Shown piece by piece: positions 1 to 7,470 of a stretch of 21,165 nucleotides of DNA (positions are counted from its first letter, which is position 1; every line of letters starts with the position of its first letter). Location of the stretch: positions 1 through 21,165 of IMG/VR virus record IMGVR_UViG_3300037840_000591; one strand, given 5' to 3'. The notes under the pieces are model-generated. The model made no database searches. It worked only from the letters and a program-made list of their open reading frames with translations, and was not told the origin of the DNA. A program made the translations under genes and the position numbers. The DNA is from a virus.

Positions 1-186
1 CAGCCAGTCATGGGAAGGGACGAGGATGTTCGTCGGCTCTCAGCGGCCGATCGAGGGACACTCGTTGACTTCATCGCGGAGCACCAGCCCGGTCCACAAC
101 TCAACAAAGAGATTGAGGTGTTCTGTGCCACGTGTGGCGAGAAGTATCCCATCTTGCTGGGGCTCCCAAACTTGTTTCGTTTCTAA
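1..186 (+). CDS. Tail assembly chaperone / T4-type baseplate-associated protein, 3' end only
   Basis: The frame that begins at base 1 is open from the window edge to TAA at 184-186. It reads as good protein, ending with a segment containing EIEVFCATCGEKYPI and then LPNLFRF. A Cys-x2-Cys pair (codons at 124 and 133) followed by a hydrophobic tail recalls the C-terminus of the T4-type base plate / tail chaperone proteins encoded just before the tape measure gene in many myoviruses. That comparison is from memory. An ATG at 10 is possible, but the protein most likely starts upstream of the window. Its position two genes before a tape measure candidate supports a chaperone role, in which such proteins coat the tape measure protein during tail assembly. 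It overlaps or abuts the next frame without a usable start codon there (see the 172-186 entry). The coding call is fairly sure; the family is moderate. Confidence 0.6.
   Translation, partial: QPVMGRDEDVRRLSAADRGTLVDFIAEHQPGPQLNKEIEVFCATCGEKYPILLGLPNLFRF
172..186 (+). other. Candidate +1 frameshift site at the chaperone gene end
   Basis: In frame 1 the codons are TTG TTT CGT TTC TAA. A Phe tRNA on TTT (175-177) could re-pair on TTC (176-178) with full complementarity. That would move the ribosome +1 into the frame that encodes the next protein, giving ...LFVSNRSTLYE.... Chaperone pairs ahead of tape measure genes are classically linked by programmed frameshifting. No stimulatory structure was identified, and internal initiation remains possible. 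Confidence 0.3.
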
Positions 187-355
187 TCGGAGCACGCTGT
201 ACGAGAGCTATGCCACATTGCTGCTCTATTACCCGAGCTGGCGACCGGCCGATGTGAAAGAGATGGTCCCTCGGGAGCGGACCTATTGGCTGCAGATGGG
301 TAAGTGGCTGATCGATCAGCGTGAGTCCCAGATGAGGACCCACTCCAATGCCTGA
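179..355 (+). CDS. Second chaperone-like frame upstream of the tape measure, possibly read by +1 frameshift
   Basis: Frame 2 carries a convincing protein segment (TLYESYATLLLYYPSW, then ERTYWLQMGKWLIDQRE) that ends at TGA 353-355. The open frame runs back to ATG 26, but upstream of about 185 its translation is a Ser/Arg-rich shadow of the frame-1 gene, so ATG 26 is unlikely to be the start. Between 186 and 260 there is no ATG or GTG in this frame. The only options are CTG 197 (behind GGAG at 189-192), TTG 218, or entry from the upstream gene by a +1 shift. The left coordinate given is the first codon after the proposed shift. The LYE...W/R-rich pattern resembles the small second chaperone or gp26-like protein seen beside T4-type base plate proteins (from memory). 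It overlaps the tape measure start by 8 bases (ATGCCTGA). Confidence 0.55.
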   Translation, partial: VSNRSTLYESYATLLLYYPSWRPADVKEMVPRERTYWLQMGKWLIDQRESQMRTHSNA

Positions 356-3300
356 CGCCTATCCCGGGATGCCCCCCACCAGTTACTCACCTGGCGGCGG
401 TGGAGGTGGGGCCACACCATTGCCAGGGTCCTCCAAGATGGCGGTTGATTCCACCGATCTGGTCACGTTGCATACGCGCCTGCAGACGGTTATTTCCGAT
501 ATCGGCGCCCTGGAGACCAGACTCAAGAGCCTCGGCAAGTCGCCGGTCCTGTCGCAGCTGAGTGGGAAGGGTGGCGGCGGTGCTGGCGGGAGCGGGCTTA
601 CCGTCGGCTCTTTCGGTGGCGGTCAACAGGGTGGAGGGGGTGGCCCGACTGGTCTCGGGCGTGTGGCCAGTGTTCTTTCGGCCGGAGCCTTCGGCGAGTT
701 TGCAGCACAGGGAGCGGGAGCGGTCAATACGCAGCTGGCTCAGATTGCCGGGCCCGGCATGGCCAGCAATCTGATGTCCACGCAACAGAATGCCATTATG
801 GGCCGGGGCACAAATCAGAGTGGTCCTGGCGGTGTGACCGGTACCTCCCAAGCGTTGTCTCGAAACGTCTCCAGCCTCAGCGTTGGTGATTTGGCGCAGG
901 GGCAGTCGGTACTCATGAATAACCCGCGATTGATGACCGGCGCCGGGTCGCCAAATCAGGCGAACTTGTTTAGCAACATGAACAACTTTTCTCAGCTGAC
1001 CGGTACGGGTGCAGCGGGTGCAGCACAGTTCGCAACATCGCTTACTTCTCCGGGTGCTCTGGCCATGATCCAGCTGTATGGGGGAGGAACACAGGGTGCA
1101 TTGATCAGTCCCGATGGGACGATTCATGGGTCGCAGCAAACCTTCCAGGCACTGATGAAGGCGTTCTCGCAGGGCCGCACATGGAGCCCGGGCCAGCTGA
1201 AAGCACTGGCTCTCGATGACCAGGCGTGGGCTCGAATCAATGCCAACTGGGGTCAGGGTACCAATGCCAACTTCACCATGACCGAAATCAACGCCGTTCG
1301 ACAGTGGGCGGCGGCCGGTGGTGATGTCAACAAGGCGAAGCAGGCGGTGAGCCGTACTCCGGCGATTACCGGGCAGAAGAAGACGACGGCGGAGACCCGG
1401 GCGAAGACGTCGGCGTTTCAAGCGACGGTGCCGACTCAGAACCTGGCAAATCAAGCGGCGACTAATGCATACAACGCCGGGGCGAACGCCATTGACCAAA
1501 ACCCGGGGATGGCTAACTTCATGTTGGGTGTCACCAAGGCCGGAACAGCGGCGTTGTCACTCGCCGGGCATCTCGCCATTTTGGATGCGGCTATCAAAGT
1601 GCTCACCGGATCGAGTGTCATCAGCAAGCTGTTGGGTCTCGGGAGAGGAAAGATTCCCGGGATAAGTAGGGTTCCCAAAACCAGCCTTCCTGGTACCGGT
1701 ACGGGAGAGATTCCCGAAGTGGCTGTCGGTGCGGCTGAGGCGGGCGGTACCGGTGCTGCTGCCGCGGTAGGTGCAGGTGTTGCAGCTGTAGCCGGGCTAA
1801 CCGCACTTTCATTGTGGAGCGATGTTCATAATGCTGCAGCTGAGAATAAAACAGGAATGTTTGGCGGCGGTATCAATAAAGGTGCTCTCAAGGCTGTTAC
1901 CAAAGCTCCTCTTCCCACTGTTTCTAAGAACCTGTCTCCCACGCTTCTGAATGCTCTGCAGAAGTACTACAACCCCGACGGCACGTTGAAATCGGGTACA
2001 CCGATGGGTGACCCGACGGGGGAGACATCGACGGCGGGTCTTGATCCAGCTATGCGGAGACGGATGACCGCCATGATGGCAGCGAATCCAAATCTCAAGA
2101 TCGCTTCCGGCAAGAGATCGGCGGCACAGCAAGCGTTTCTCTATGCGGCCAAGGGTGGAAAGGGTGTGGCGCCTCCCGGCCAGTCGGCGCACCAGACTGG
2201 CAAAGCAGTTGACGTTGGGCCGCCATCACAGTTCGGGTGGGTGGCCAAGAATGCATCACGCTTCGGTCTTGGCCGTCCGGCTCCGCAATCAGAACCCTGG
2301 CATCTCCAGGCCATGGGCGATCCGACCGCTAACACCGTGACCGGCGCTCAAGTGGTGGCCGGAGCACAGGCTGATATCGGTACTCCTTACGTTTGGGGTG
2401 GGACCACTCCCGGTCAAGGTCTCGACTGCTCCGGTTTGGTGGTGGCGGTTTACAGCAAGCTTGGGATTTCCGTGCCGCGTACTTCGCAGGCGCAGGCTTC
2501 TTTCGGAACAGCGGTAGCAAGCCTTGCTCAGGCGCAGCCTGGCGATCTCATCATTTACAACGAGCAAGGAGAGGGACCGAACTCGCATGTGGCCATCTAC
2601 ATTGGAAATGGTCAACAAATAGCGGCACCGTATACGGGAAAGACCGTCGAGGTCGAGAGTGTCGATACACCGAACATTTCGACTATCCGACGCATTGTTG
2701 GTGGTGGAGCAGGAGCGGCTGCGGCAAAGGCGGCTCAAGGAGCAGTCGGGACACCGAGCACGGATAGCGCCAAGCACTCTTCCGGCGGGGCGGCAGCGGT
2801 GGCCAACATCAACAACAACTTTTTGGCCAACGTGAAGGGATCCTGGTTGCAAGGTGGAGCCATGACCGGGCCCGGACCAAGTTCCTCCACGACAGCGGCA
2901 GCGCCCAGTTCCAGTGTGACGGCGGCGGCAGGTAGTTCCGGTTCGGGGTCTGGTGCAAATCTTTCGACCACGCCCACACAGCCTGGCGGTATGTCAGCGT
3001 CAGCGGTGTATCAGTTGGCTTTGGGTGCAGGGCTCAGTCCCAAGGCTGCTCAGATTGCCACGGCGGTGGCGCAGGTGGAGTCGGGGTTTAACCCGCAGGC
3101 TGTCGATCACGATGCGAACGGCACAACTGACTACGGCCTCTGGCAAATCAACAGCGTGCATGGTGTAAGCACCGACATGTTCAACCCAACCGCTGCGGCA
3201 GCTGAAATGGCCAAGCTGACAAGCAACGGACAGAACTGGGGACCATGGGCGCCTGACTTTGGAGCATCGAACTACGGGGGAAATCCGGCGATCGGTGGCA

Positions 3301-3545
3301 AGGTTGCAGCGGCCATGCAATCCCTTGGGTTCATGGGCGACCCGTTTACCGGCGGCGGGATGATGGGCGGTGGTGCGGGAGCCATGAGCGGTGGTGGTCG
3401 GCGTTCGACGGGCGGTGGGGGGATAACCCTCAACATGCCATTGCAAGTGGTGAGCGCTTCCCAATCTGAGGCGCAGCGGTTGGTGCACATGGTGATGCAG
3501 GAGCTGAACAAGCAGACCGGTTTGTCGATTGTGAGTACAACGTAA
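348..3545 (+). CDS. Tape measure-type tail protein with three peptidoglycan hydrolase domains
   Basis: This 1065-residue protein starts at ATG 348 behind GAGGA (334-338). Residues 1-120 are Gly-rich with a short coiled-coil-like helix (about 35-63). Hydrophobic stretches lie near 386-425 and 470-490. An M15/VanY-like D,D-peptidase domain spans about 565-655, with SAHQTGKAVDV (H615, D622) and EPWH (E649, H652). An NlpC/P60 domain spans about 663-780, with catalytic C694 in DCSG and H747. A lysozyme/SLT-like domain spans about 890-1000, with E911 in QVESGF and then DYGLWQIN. Low-complexity Ser/Gly/Ala linkers separate the domains. Its position after the chaperone frames and before the baseplate genes is the tape measure slot; the N-terminal half would set tail length, and the enzymes would open the cell wall during injection. 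It could instead be a large tail-tip lysin separate from the true tape measure. The hydrolase calls are firm. Confidence 0.8.
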   Translation: MPDAYPGMPPTSYSPGGGGGGATPLPGSSKMAVDSTDLVTLHTRLQTVISDIGALETRLKSLGKSPVLSQLSGKGGGGAGGSGLTVGSFGGGQQGGGGGPTGLGRVASVLSAGAFGEFAAQGAGAVNTQLAQIAGPGMASNLMSTQQNAIMGRGTNQSGPGGVTGTSQALSRNVSSLSVGDLAQGQSVLMNNPRLMTGAGSPNQANLFSNMNNFSQLTGTGAAGAAQFATSLTSPGALAMIQLYGGGTQGALISPDGTIHGSQQTFQALMKAFSQGRTWSPGQLKALALDDQAWARINANWGQGTNANFTMTEINAVRQWAAAGGDVNKAKQAVSRTPAITGQKKTTAETRAKTSAFQATVPTQNLANQAATNAYNAGANAIDQNPGMANFMLGVTKAGTAALSLAGHLAILDAAIKVLTGSSVISKLLGLGRGKIPGISRVPKTSLPGTGTGEIPEVAVGAAEAGGTGAAAAVGAGVAAVAGLTALSLWSDVHNAAAENKTGMFGGGINKGALKAVTKAPLPTVSKNLSPTLLNALQKYYNPDGTLKSGTPMGDPTGETSTAGLDPAMRRRMTAMMAANPNLKIASGKRSAAQQAFLYAAKGGKGVAPPGQSAHQTGKAVDVGPPSQFGWVAKNASRFGLGRPAPQSEPWHLQAMGDPTANTVTGAQVVAGAQADIGTPYVWGGTTPGQGLDCSGLVVAVYSKLGISVPRTSQAQASFGTAVASLAQAQPGDLIIYNEQGEGPNSHVAIYIGNGQQIAAPYTGKTVEVESVDTPNISTIRRIVGGGAGAAAAKAAQGAVGTPSTDSAKHSSGGAAAVANINNNFLANVKGSWLQGGAMTGPGPSSSTTAAAPSSSVTAAAGSSGSGSGANLSTTPTQPGGMSASAVYQLALGAGLSPKAAQIATAVAQVESGFNPQAVDHDANGTTDYGLWQINSVHGVSTDMFNPTAAAAEMAKLTSNGQNWGPWAPDFGASNYGGNPAIGGKVAAAMQSLGFMGDPFTGGGMMGGGAGAMSGGGRRSTGGGGITLNMPLQVVSASQSEAQRLVHMVMQELNKQTGLSIVSTT

Positions 3546-4402
3546 TGGCTGTTTCCACCCCACTCGGGCCGAGTACGACCCCGCTGGTTCCCTACGTCGG
3601 GAAGAACACCGGGGTCACCTCACTCGACAGCTTGAGCCTCGCCGGTGGGATGACGGCCGGGTGGGGCGTCGGTGACGGCAACACCTCGAACCCACCGCTC
3701 GCCAACGGCACTCCGTTCAATCCTTACGGGGGTAATCCCACCTTCCCGATTAGCCGGGTGGGGATATTGCGAAATGTTCCGGGGTTTCTCCCGGCAGGGA
3801 CAAATCAAGGTTCGCAGAATGCTCTCTACTTCTTGTACAACCCAAATGACATCCAGGTCTCCTTTTCCATCGACATGAGTCAGGCTCCCGCTACCTACAC
3901 ATTTGGTGACGCTCAGAATGCAGCGGATCAGCAGTTCACGTCTGTCGGGGTAACGAACATGCTGAACTCGCAAACGGTGAGCTGGTCACTGTTGTTCGAC
4001 CGGACCTATGACATGCTGTACGGGCCCGACCCTGGTGGTAACCGTGGTGTGCTCAAGGACATCGGTGCGCTTTATCTGGTGCTGGGAACCTTCGTGACTG
4101 ATGCGGCGGTCCCGATTGCCACACCGGTCGAGGTGGTCTTCGGTCAGACCGATAACGGTGACTTGTGGGGTTTCACCGGGCTCATCAGCGGCGTGCAGAT
4201 CGAGTACGGCATCTTTCGAAACAACATGATCCCGTCGCGCTGCACGGTTGGTCTCTCGATGACACTCGTGTACGTGGGGGCTCAGGCTCCGACGGGTGGT
4301 GGTACGGGTGCGCAGACACCGGTCAGTGCTTTGTCATCCGATTCGTCCTTGGCACTACCGGGAGGCAGCACGCCTATTCCTGCTCCGATTGCAGGTGGTT
4401 GA
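3545..4402 (+). CDS. Baseplate/tube-type protein (CIS tube / LysM-associated family)
   Basis: The gene starts at ATG 3545 in a TAATG junction with the tape measure gene and encodes 285 residues. The central part reads LYFLYNPNDIQVSFSID, then QTVSWSLLFDRTYDMLYG, GVLKDIGALYLVLG and MIPSRCTVGLSMTLVYVG. The pattern 'YNP..I..S', an 'FDRTYD'-like motif, a helix and then a final beta segment matches the contractile-injection-system tube / T4 gp53-54 neighbourhood family, whose members sit between the tape measure and the hub and often pair with a LysM protein. The N-terminal 80 residues and the C-terminal 40 are Gly/Pro/Ser-rich and probably flexible. It likely connects the inner tube or hub to the wedges. 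The family assignment rests on motif memory; the coding call is certain. Confidence 0.65.
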   Translation: MAVSTPLGPSTTPLVPYVGKNTGVTSLDSLSLAGGMTAGWGVGDGNTSNPPLANGTPFNPYGGNPTFPISRVGILRNVPGFLPAGTNQGSQNALYFLYNPNDIQVSFSIDMSQAPATYTFGDAQNAADQQFTSVGVTNMLNSQTVSWSLLFDRTYDMLYGPDPGGNRGVLKDIGALYLVLGTFVTDAAVPIATPVEVVFGQTDNGDLWGFTGLISGVQIEYGIFRNNMIPSRCTVGLSMTLVYVGAQAPTGGGTGAQTPVSALSSDSSLALPGGSTPIPAPIAGG

Positions 4403-4707
4403 TGACCATTAACCCGCAGTCTCGATACAACTTAGGCACCGTGGTTCGGATGCCGAATGCAGGGGGGACCTACAACCTCTCTGTTCTGCGGACGATTCCT
4501 CAAATGACAGCGTCGTACACGCTTTACATTTGGAAGCAGACGGATCGGCCTGACATTGTGGCCTCTCGGTTATTGGGGAACTCGTCTCTGTGGTGGGCGA
4601 TCTTCGACATCAATCCTGAGCTGATTTACCCGCTGAACATTCCGGCGGGCACGCTGATCCGCATTCCGAAGGGCCCGGTCATGGGCCAAGGGACACTCAT
4701 GCAATGA
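4402..4707 (+). CDS. Small LysM-like baseplate protein (gp53 / tail protein X-like)
   Basis: The protein has 101 residues and starts at ATG 4402, which overlaps the previous stop as ATGA. An in-frame upstream extension exists, but it only shadows the preceding gene. The sequence contains YTLYIWKQTDRPDIVASRLL, then LWWAIFDINPELIYPLNIPAG and the ending TLIRIPKGP. A Y...W..RPD..A..LLG....WW.I...NP....L.IPAG..I.IP pattern is typical of the short LysM-fold tail proteins (P2 gpX, T4 gp53) that bind the hub or tube and, in some families, peptidoglycan. It is followed immediately by the hub gene through another ATGA overlap, which fits the X-then-D order of P2-like phages. Confidence 0.7.
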   Translation: MTINPQSRYNLGTVVRMPNAGGTYNLSVLRTIPQMTASYTLYIWKQTDRPDIVASRLLGNSSLWWAIFDINPELIYPLNIPAGTLIRIPKGPVMGQGTLMQ

Positions 4708-5831
4708 CGTCCATGATCCCCTATTCGGTCAATGTCCAGTTCTTTGGTAATCAGCGTTCTCCTCTCGGGCCGAACGTAGCTCAAATCACCCAATCCGAGT
4801 TCGCTCACGATGTGGCCATGCTCCAGTTTTGGGCTGACGATGTGACAGCCGACTCATACCGCTCAGGCATGCCGATGGTGCTGACGTTCGGGCGGCCGCT
4901 TTTCAAGCGGACTTTCTACGGATACGTCAATCACGCCAGCCGGTTGAGCAATGCATTGGCTAATCAAGGTTCATTGGTGGCTCGCAACTCGACCATGGTC
5001 ACCTGCGTCGGTGCCTCCTGGTTTATGAAGCAGACCAGCAACCGGGTTTGGCCGTCCCAGACGACATCTCAAATCGTTCAGCAGATTGCCGACATCTTCG
5101 GATTGTCGGCCAGCATCGTGCCGGACGGCAAAGTGTGGCCGCCTATCCCTATGGCTGGGAGATCCTATTGGCAGTTTTGTGTGATGTTGGCAAATCGGAT
5201 CGGGTACACCTTTTACTGCAGCGGGATCCAGCTCGTCTTCAAGCCGCGTCAGACCAACCCGCTGCAGACTCGTGGGTTGGTTGCCTCCTACGATTATCGA
5301 GGCGATCCGGGTGGCCTTCCGGTCTTCGAACCGACGCTCGGTGTGCAGCAACCACTGGGCGGAGAGTTGGCCAATCGACAGCTGGCTGGTGTCAATCCTC
5401 GGTTGACGCAGGTCGTCTATGCGCAACAGGCCGGGAGTCCGGCCCCAACCATTCTTGGGTCACAGGTCGAGTTACCGATCTTTCGGAAGACCGAGCATTT
5501 CACTGTGACTTCGCAAAACGAGGCTAATGCCAGAGTGCAAGGCGCCGGGCAAGCAAATCAGCTTTATATCACCGCCTGCGCGACCGCCTCGGGAAATCCT
5601 CTGATTTCGCAGGGCTCGCTCATTCAGGTGCTGAACGCCAACGGTTCGCAGAATGGTCTGTGGTTTGTCAAGAAGGCGATGCAGACCATCGACACCAAGA
5701 CCTACAGCATGCAACTCGATTTGGGCCGGGATAGTTTGGGTTCACGAGGTGTCGTCGGCACCATAGGTCTGCAGCCGGAGTCACCGCCACAGGCTTACCT
5801 GTCCGGTTTGAAATGGCAGTCGATATCATGA
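4704..5831 (+). CDS. Baseplate hub protein, late control gpD / VgrG N-terminal type
   Basis: The protein has 375 residues and starts at ATG 4704 within ATGA. The N-terminus (YSVNVQFFG, then LQFWADDV and MVLTFGRPLFKRTFYGYVNH) is beta-rich. It is followed by WPSQTTSQIVQQIADIFGL, then PMAGRSYWQFCVMLANRIGY and a strand ending LVFKPRQ. The pair 'S.I...IA..FGL' followed by '..S.WQF...LA.R.GY' is characteristic of the gpD/gp27/VgrG hub fold, in which a helix-turn unit sits between two barrel-like domains. Three copies would form the ring that links the tube to the spike encoded next. Its length is normal for gpD-type hubs. No spike domain is fused; that role is on the following gene. Confidence 0.8.
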   Translation: MTSMIPYSVNVQFFGNQRSPLGPNVAQITQSEFAHDVAMLQFWADDVTADSYRSGMPMVLTFGRPLFKRTFYGYVNHASRLSNALANQGSLVARNSTMVTCVGASWFMKQTSNRVWPSQTTSQIVQQIADIFGLSASIVPDGKVWPPIPMAGRSYWQFCVMLANRIGYTFYCSGIQLVFKPRQTNPLQTRGLVASYDYRGDPGGLPVFEPTLGVQQPLGGELANRQLAGVNPRLTQVVYAQQAGSPAPTILGSQVELPIFRKTEHFTVTSQNEANARVQGAGQANQLYITACATASGNPLISQGSLIQVLNANGSQNGLWFVKKAMQTIDTKTYSMQLDLGRDSLGSRGVVGTIGLQPESPPQAYLSGLKWQSIS

Positions 5832-6127
5832 CCATGCTCGAAGCCCATGGGCTCTACCGCGGCATTGTGACCAACAACAATGATCCTGAGGGTCTGTCGC
5901 GGGTCAAGGCCGTGGTGCCCCAGGTGTACGGAGACGGACTCACAGAGACGGACTGGGCATGGCCCTGTGTCGACCCGCCGAATGTGACGGTCTACTCCGG
6001 TGGCAATCCCGGAATCCCGCAGGTGATCGCCCGAACACTCATTACACCGCTTCCGTCGACCGGAGTGTGGATCGCTTTTGAGGGCGGCGACATCGAGTAT
6101 CCGCTCTGGGTGGGGGTCTGGAAGTAA
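5828..6127 (+). CDS. Baseplate spike, OB-fold (gp5 / gpV N-terminal type)
   Basis: Two in-frame starts are possible: ATG 5813 (104 residues) and ATG 5828 (99 residues). I prefer 5828 because it forms an ATGA overlap like its neighbours, and neither has a clear ribosome site. The sequence LYRGIVTNNNDPEGLSRVKA, then VYGDGLTETDWAWPCV, PSTGVWIAFEGGD and YPLWVGVWK is the classic OB-fold of spike proteins: 'G.V..N.DPE...RVKV..P', '..W.....P', 'P..G..V.V.FE.GD...P.W.G.W'. The protein stops right after the OB domain. There is no lysozyme domain and no beta-helical needle, so the tip of the spike must come from another protein or be very short. The wall-degrading activity lies in the tape measure protein instead. 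Confidence 0.8.
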   Translation: MTMLEAHGLYRGIVTNNNDPEGLSRVKAVVPQVYGDGLTETDWAWPCVDPPNVTVYSGGNPGIPQVIARTLITPLPSTGVWIAFEGGDIEYPLWVGVWK

Positions 6128-7470
6128 TGGCGATCACCATTATTCAGTCGAACTTCGGCAGCGTTGGGTCTGGCACAAATCCAGCGATTCTCACTTCGAA
6201 CGTGACCGCTGGAGATTCTGTTCTCATCGCTTGCTATCTTTTTAGCCCTTTTACGACCGGTATTACGGGGATGACTGGATTGGGTGCTACCTGGTCGAAG
6301 GTAGTTGGTGTCACAAACCCATTTTCAGGTAACCGTGTTGAGCTGTGGCTCGGTGTTGGTTGCACGACCGGTACTCATGTCAGCGTCACTCAAGACGCCT
6401 CGATCATGTATTACGGGATTGAGGAGTACTCGGGTCAAATCTCGCTGGACAACACGGCCGTAAATCCTTCAGCCACCGCTTCTACCACGGTCACCTCGCT
6501 TTCGGTAACACCGAGCCATCCGAACGAGTTATTCGTAACACAGGGGATTACCGAAAGCGACTGGTCGGTTTCTTCGGGGCCGACTGGTGGTTGGGATCCT
6601 ATGGGGATCTCTCCGTTTCTCATGGCTGGAGCCCTGATCATTACCGGCATGAGTTCCCCGACTACGACATGGGGGTTGACTCAGTCGGGTGGTGTTTCTT
6701 CCGGGGACATGGCACAGCTCTCGGCGTGTTTCTATGCCGGTCCCCCAACGGTGCCCATTGTTCAGCCAGCGCCTCAATCTTCGGCCACGGTTTCAGCGGA
6801 TGATTCAGCGACATTCACCTCCCGAGTCATCGTTACTGGAAATACGGGGACGGTCACTTTTGTCACTACTGTGCCCTCGCCGTCGCCCGGCATAGTTGTC
6901 CAGTCGAATGGCATTGTTTCAACTACCGGTGCACTACCGCCGGGGACTTACAAAGTGTCGGGAACCGATAGCGATACCAACGGGAACATGGGAACGTGGT
7001 CCTTCACCCTGACGGTGACCGGGATCCTCTCACCGGGAACAACGACCATTCCGGTAGTACCTACTCCTCCGACCGGCCTGGAGATCCTGGTTCCCTTCCA
7101 AATCGACCCGGCCACCGGAGGCATTGCCTATCTCAGCGATTACATCGCCATCATCGAGCAGCACATCGTGGCCATCGTGATGACGTATTTCGAAGAACGG
7201 GTCATGCTGCCCACCTATGGGAGCCCGCTCGCCCATTCCGTTTTCTCGGCGATCAGCGGCCCGCTAGATGCGCTCTTGGTAAAGGACGTCAAAGCCGCCA
7301 TCAACCAGTGGGAACCGAGCATTGTGGTGAACAAGATTTCCTTCTCTGAAAGCTCGGCCATCCTTTCCGAGCTGATCATTACGATCGAGTTCTCGGTGGT
7401 GCCATTTACCGATGTGAATAGAGTGTCCGTAACCACCGGCGGTACCATCACGCAGGTGATTTCCACATGA
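6127..7470 (+). CDS. gp25-like baseplate wedge protein with large N-terminal beta-rich extension
   Basis: The protein has 447 residues and starts at ATG 6127 in a TAATG junction. Residues about 310-447 (LEILVPFQIDPATGGIAYL, then EQHIVAIVMTYFEERVMLP, LLVKDVKAAINQWEPSI and a final strand) match the GPW/gp25 family, including the 'G.......I...I..I..T...ER.M.P.YG' pattern. Family members are usually about 130 residues. Residues 1-207 are a Gly/Ser/Thr-rich beta domain resembling bacterial surface or adhesin modules, and about 208-305 look like an Ig-like domain (PAPQSSATVSADDS, then LPPGTYKVSGTDSD). gp25 is a core wedge component, so this version would carry adhesive domains directly on the baseplate. 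The gp25 call is firm; the function of the extension is inferred. Confidence 0.8.
   Translation: MAITIIQSNFGSVGSGTNPAILTSNVTAGDSVLIACYLFSPFTTGITGMTGLGATWSKVVGVTNPFSGNRVELWLGVGCTTGTHVSVTQDASIMYYGIEEYSGQISLDNTAVNPSATASTTVTSLSVTPSHPNELFVTQGITESDWSVSSGPTGGWDPMGISPFLMAGALIITGMSSPTTTWGLTQSGGVSSGDMAQLSACFYAGPPTVPIVQPAPQSSATVSADDSATFTSRVIVTGNTGTVTFVTTVPSPSPGIVVQSNGIVSTTGALPPGTYKVSGTDSDTNGNMGTWSFTLTVTGILSPGTTTIPVVPTPPTGLEILVPFQIDPATGGIAYLSDYIAIIEQHIVAIVMTYFEERVMLPTYGSPLAHSVFSAISGPLDALLVKDVKAAINQWEPSIVVNKISFSESSAILSELIITIEFSVVPFTDVNRVSVTTGGTITQVIST

Noticed and set aside
165-171. CCCAAAC heptamer that fits the -1 slippery pattern X XXY YYZ
   Set aside because: A -1 slip leads into a frame that stops at about 257 with no protein-like sequence. 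The coding frame downstream requires +1.
26-185. N-terminal part of the frame-2 reading from ATG 26
   Set aside because: Its Ser/Arg-rich translation is a shadow of the frame-1 chaperone-like gene; only the part after about 185 looks like protein.
387-1499. Long minus-strand open frame of 370 codons
   Set aside because: It is antisense to the tape measure gene, Arg/Leu/Pro-rich, and has no recognisable motif; it is a by-product of GC-rich codon usage.
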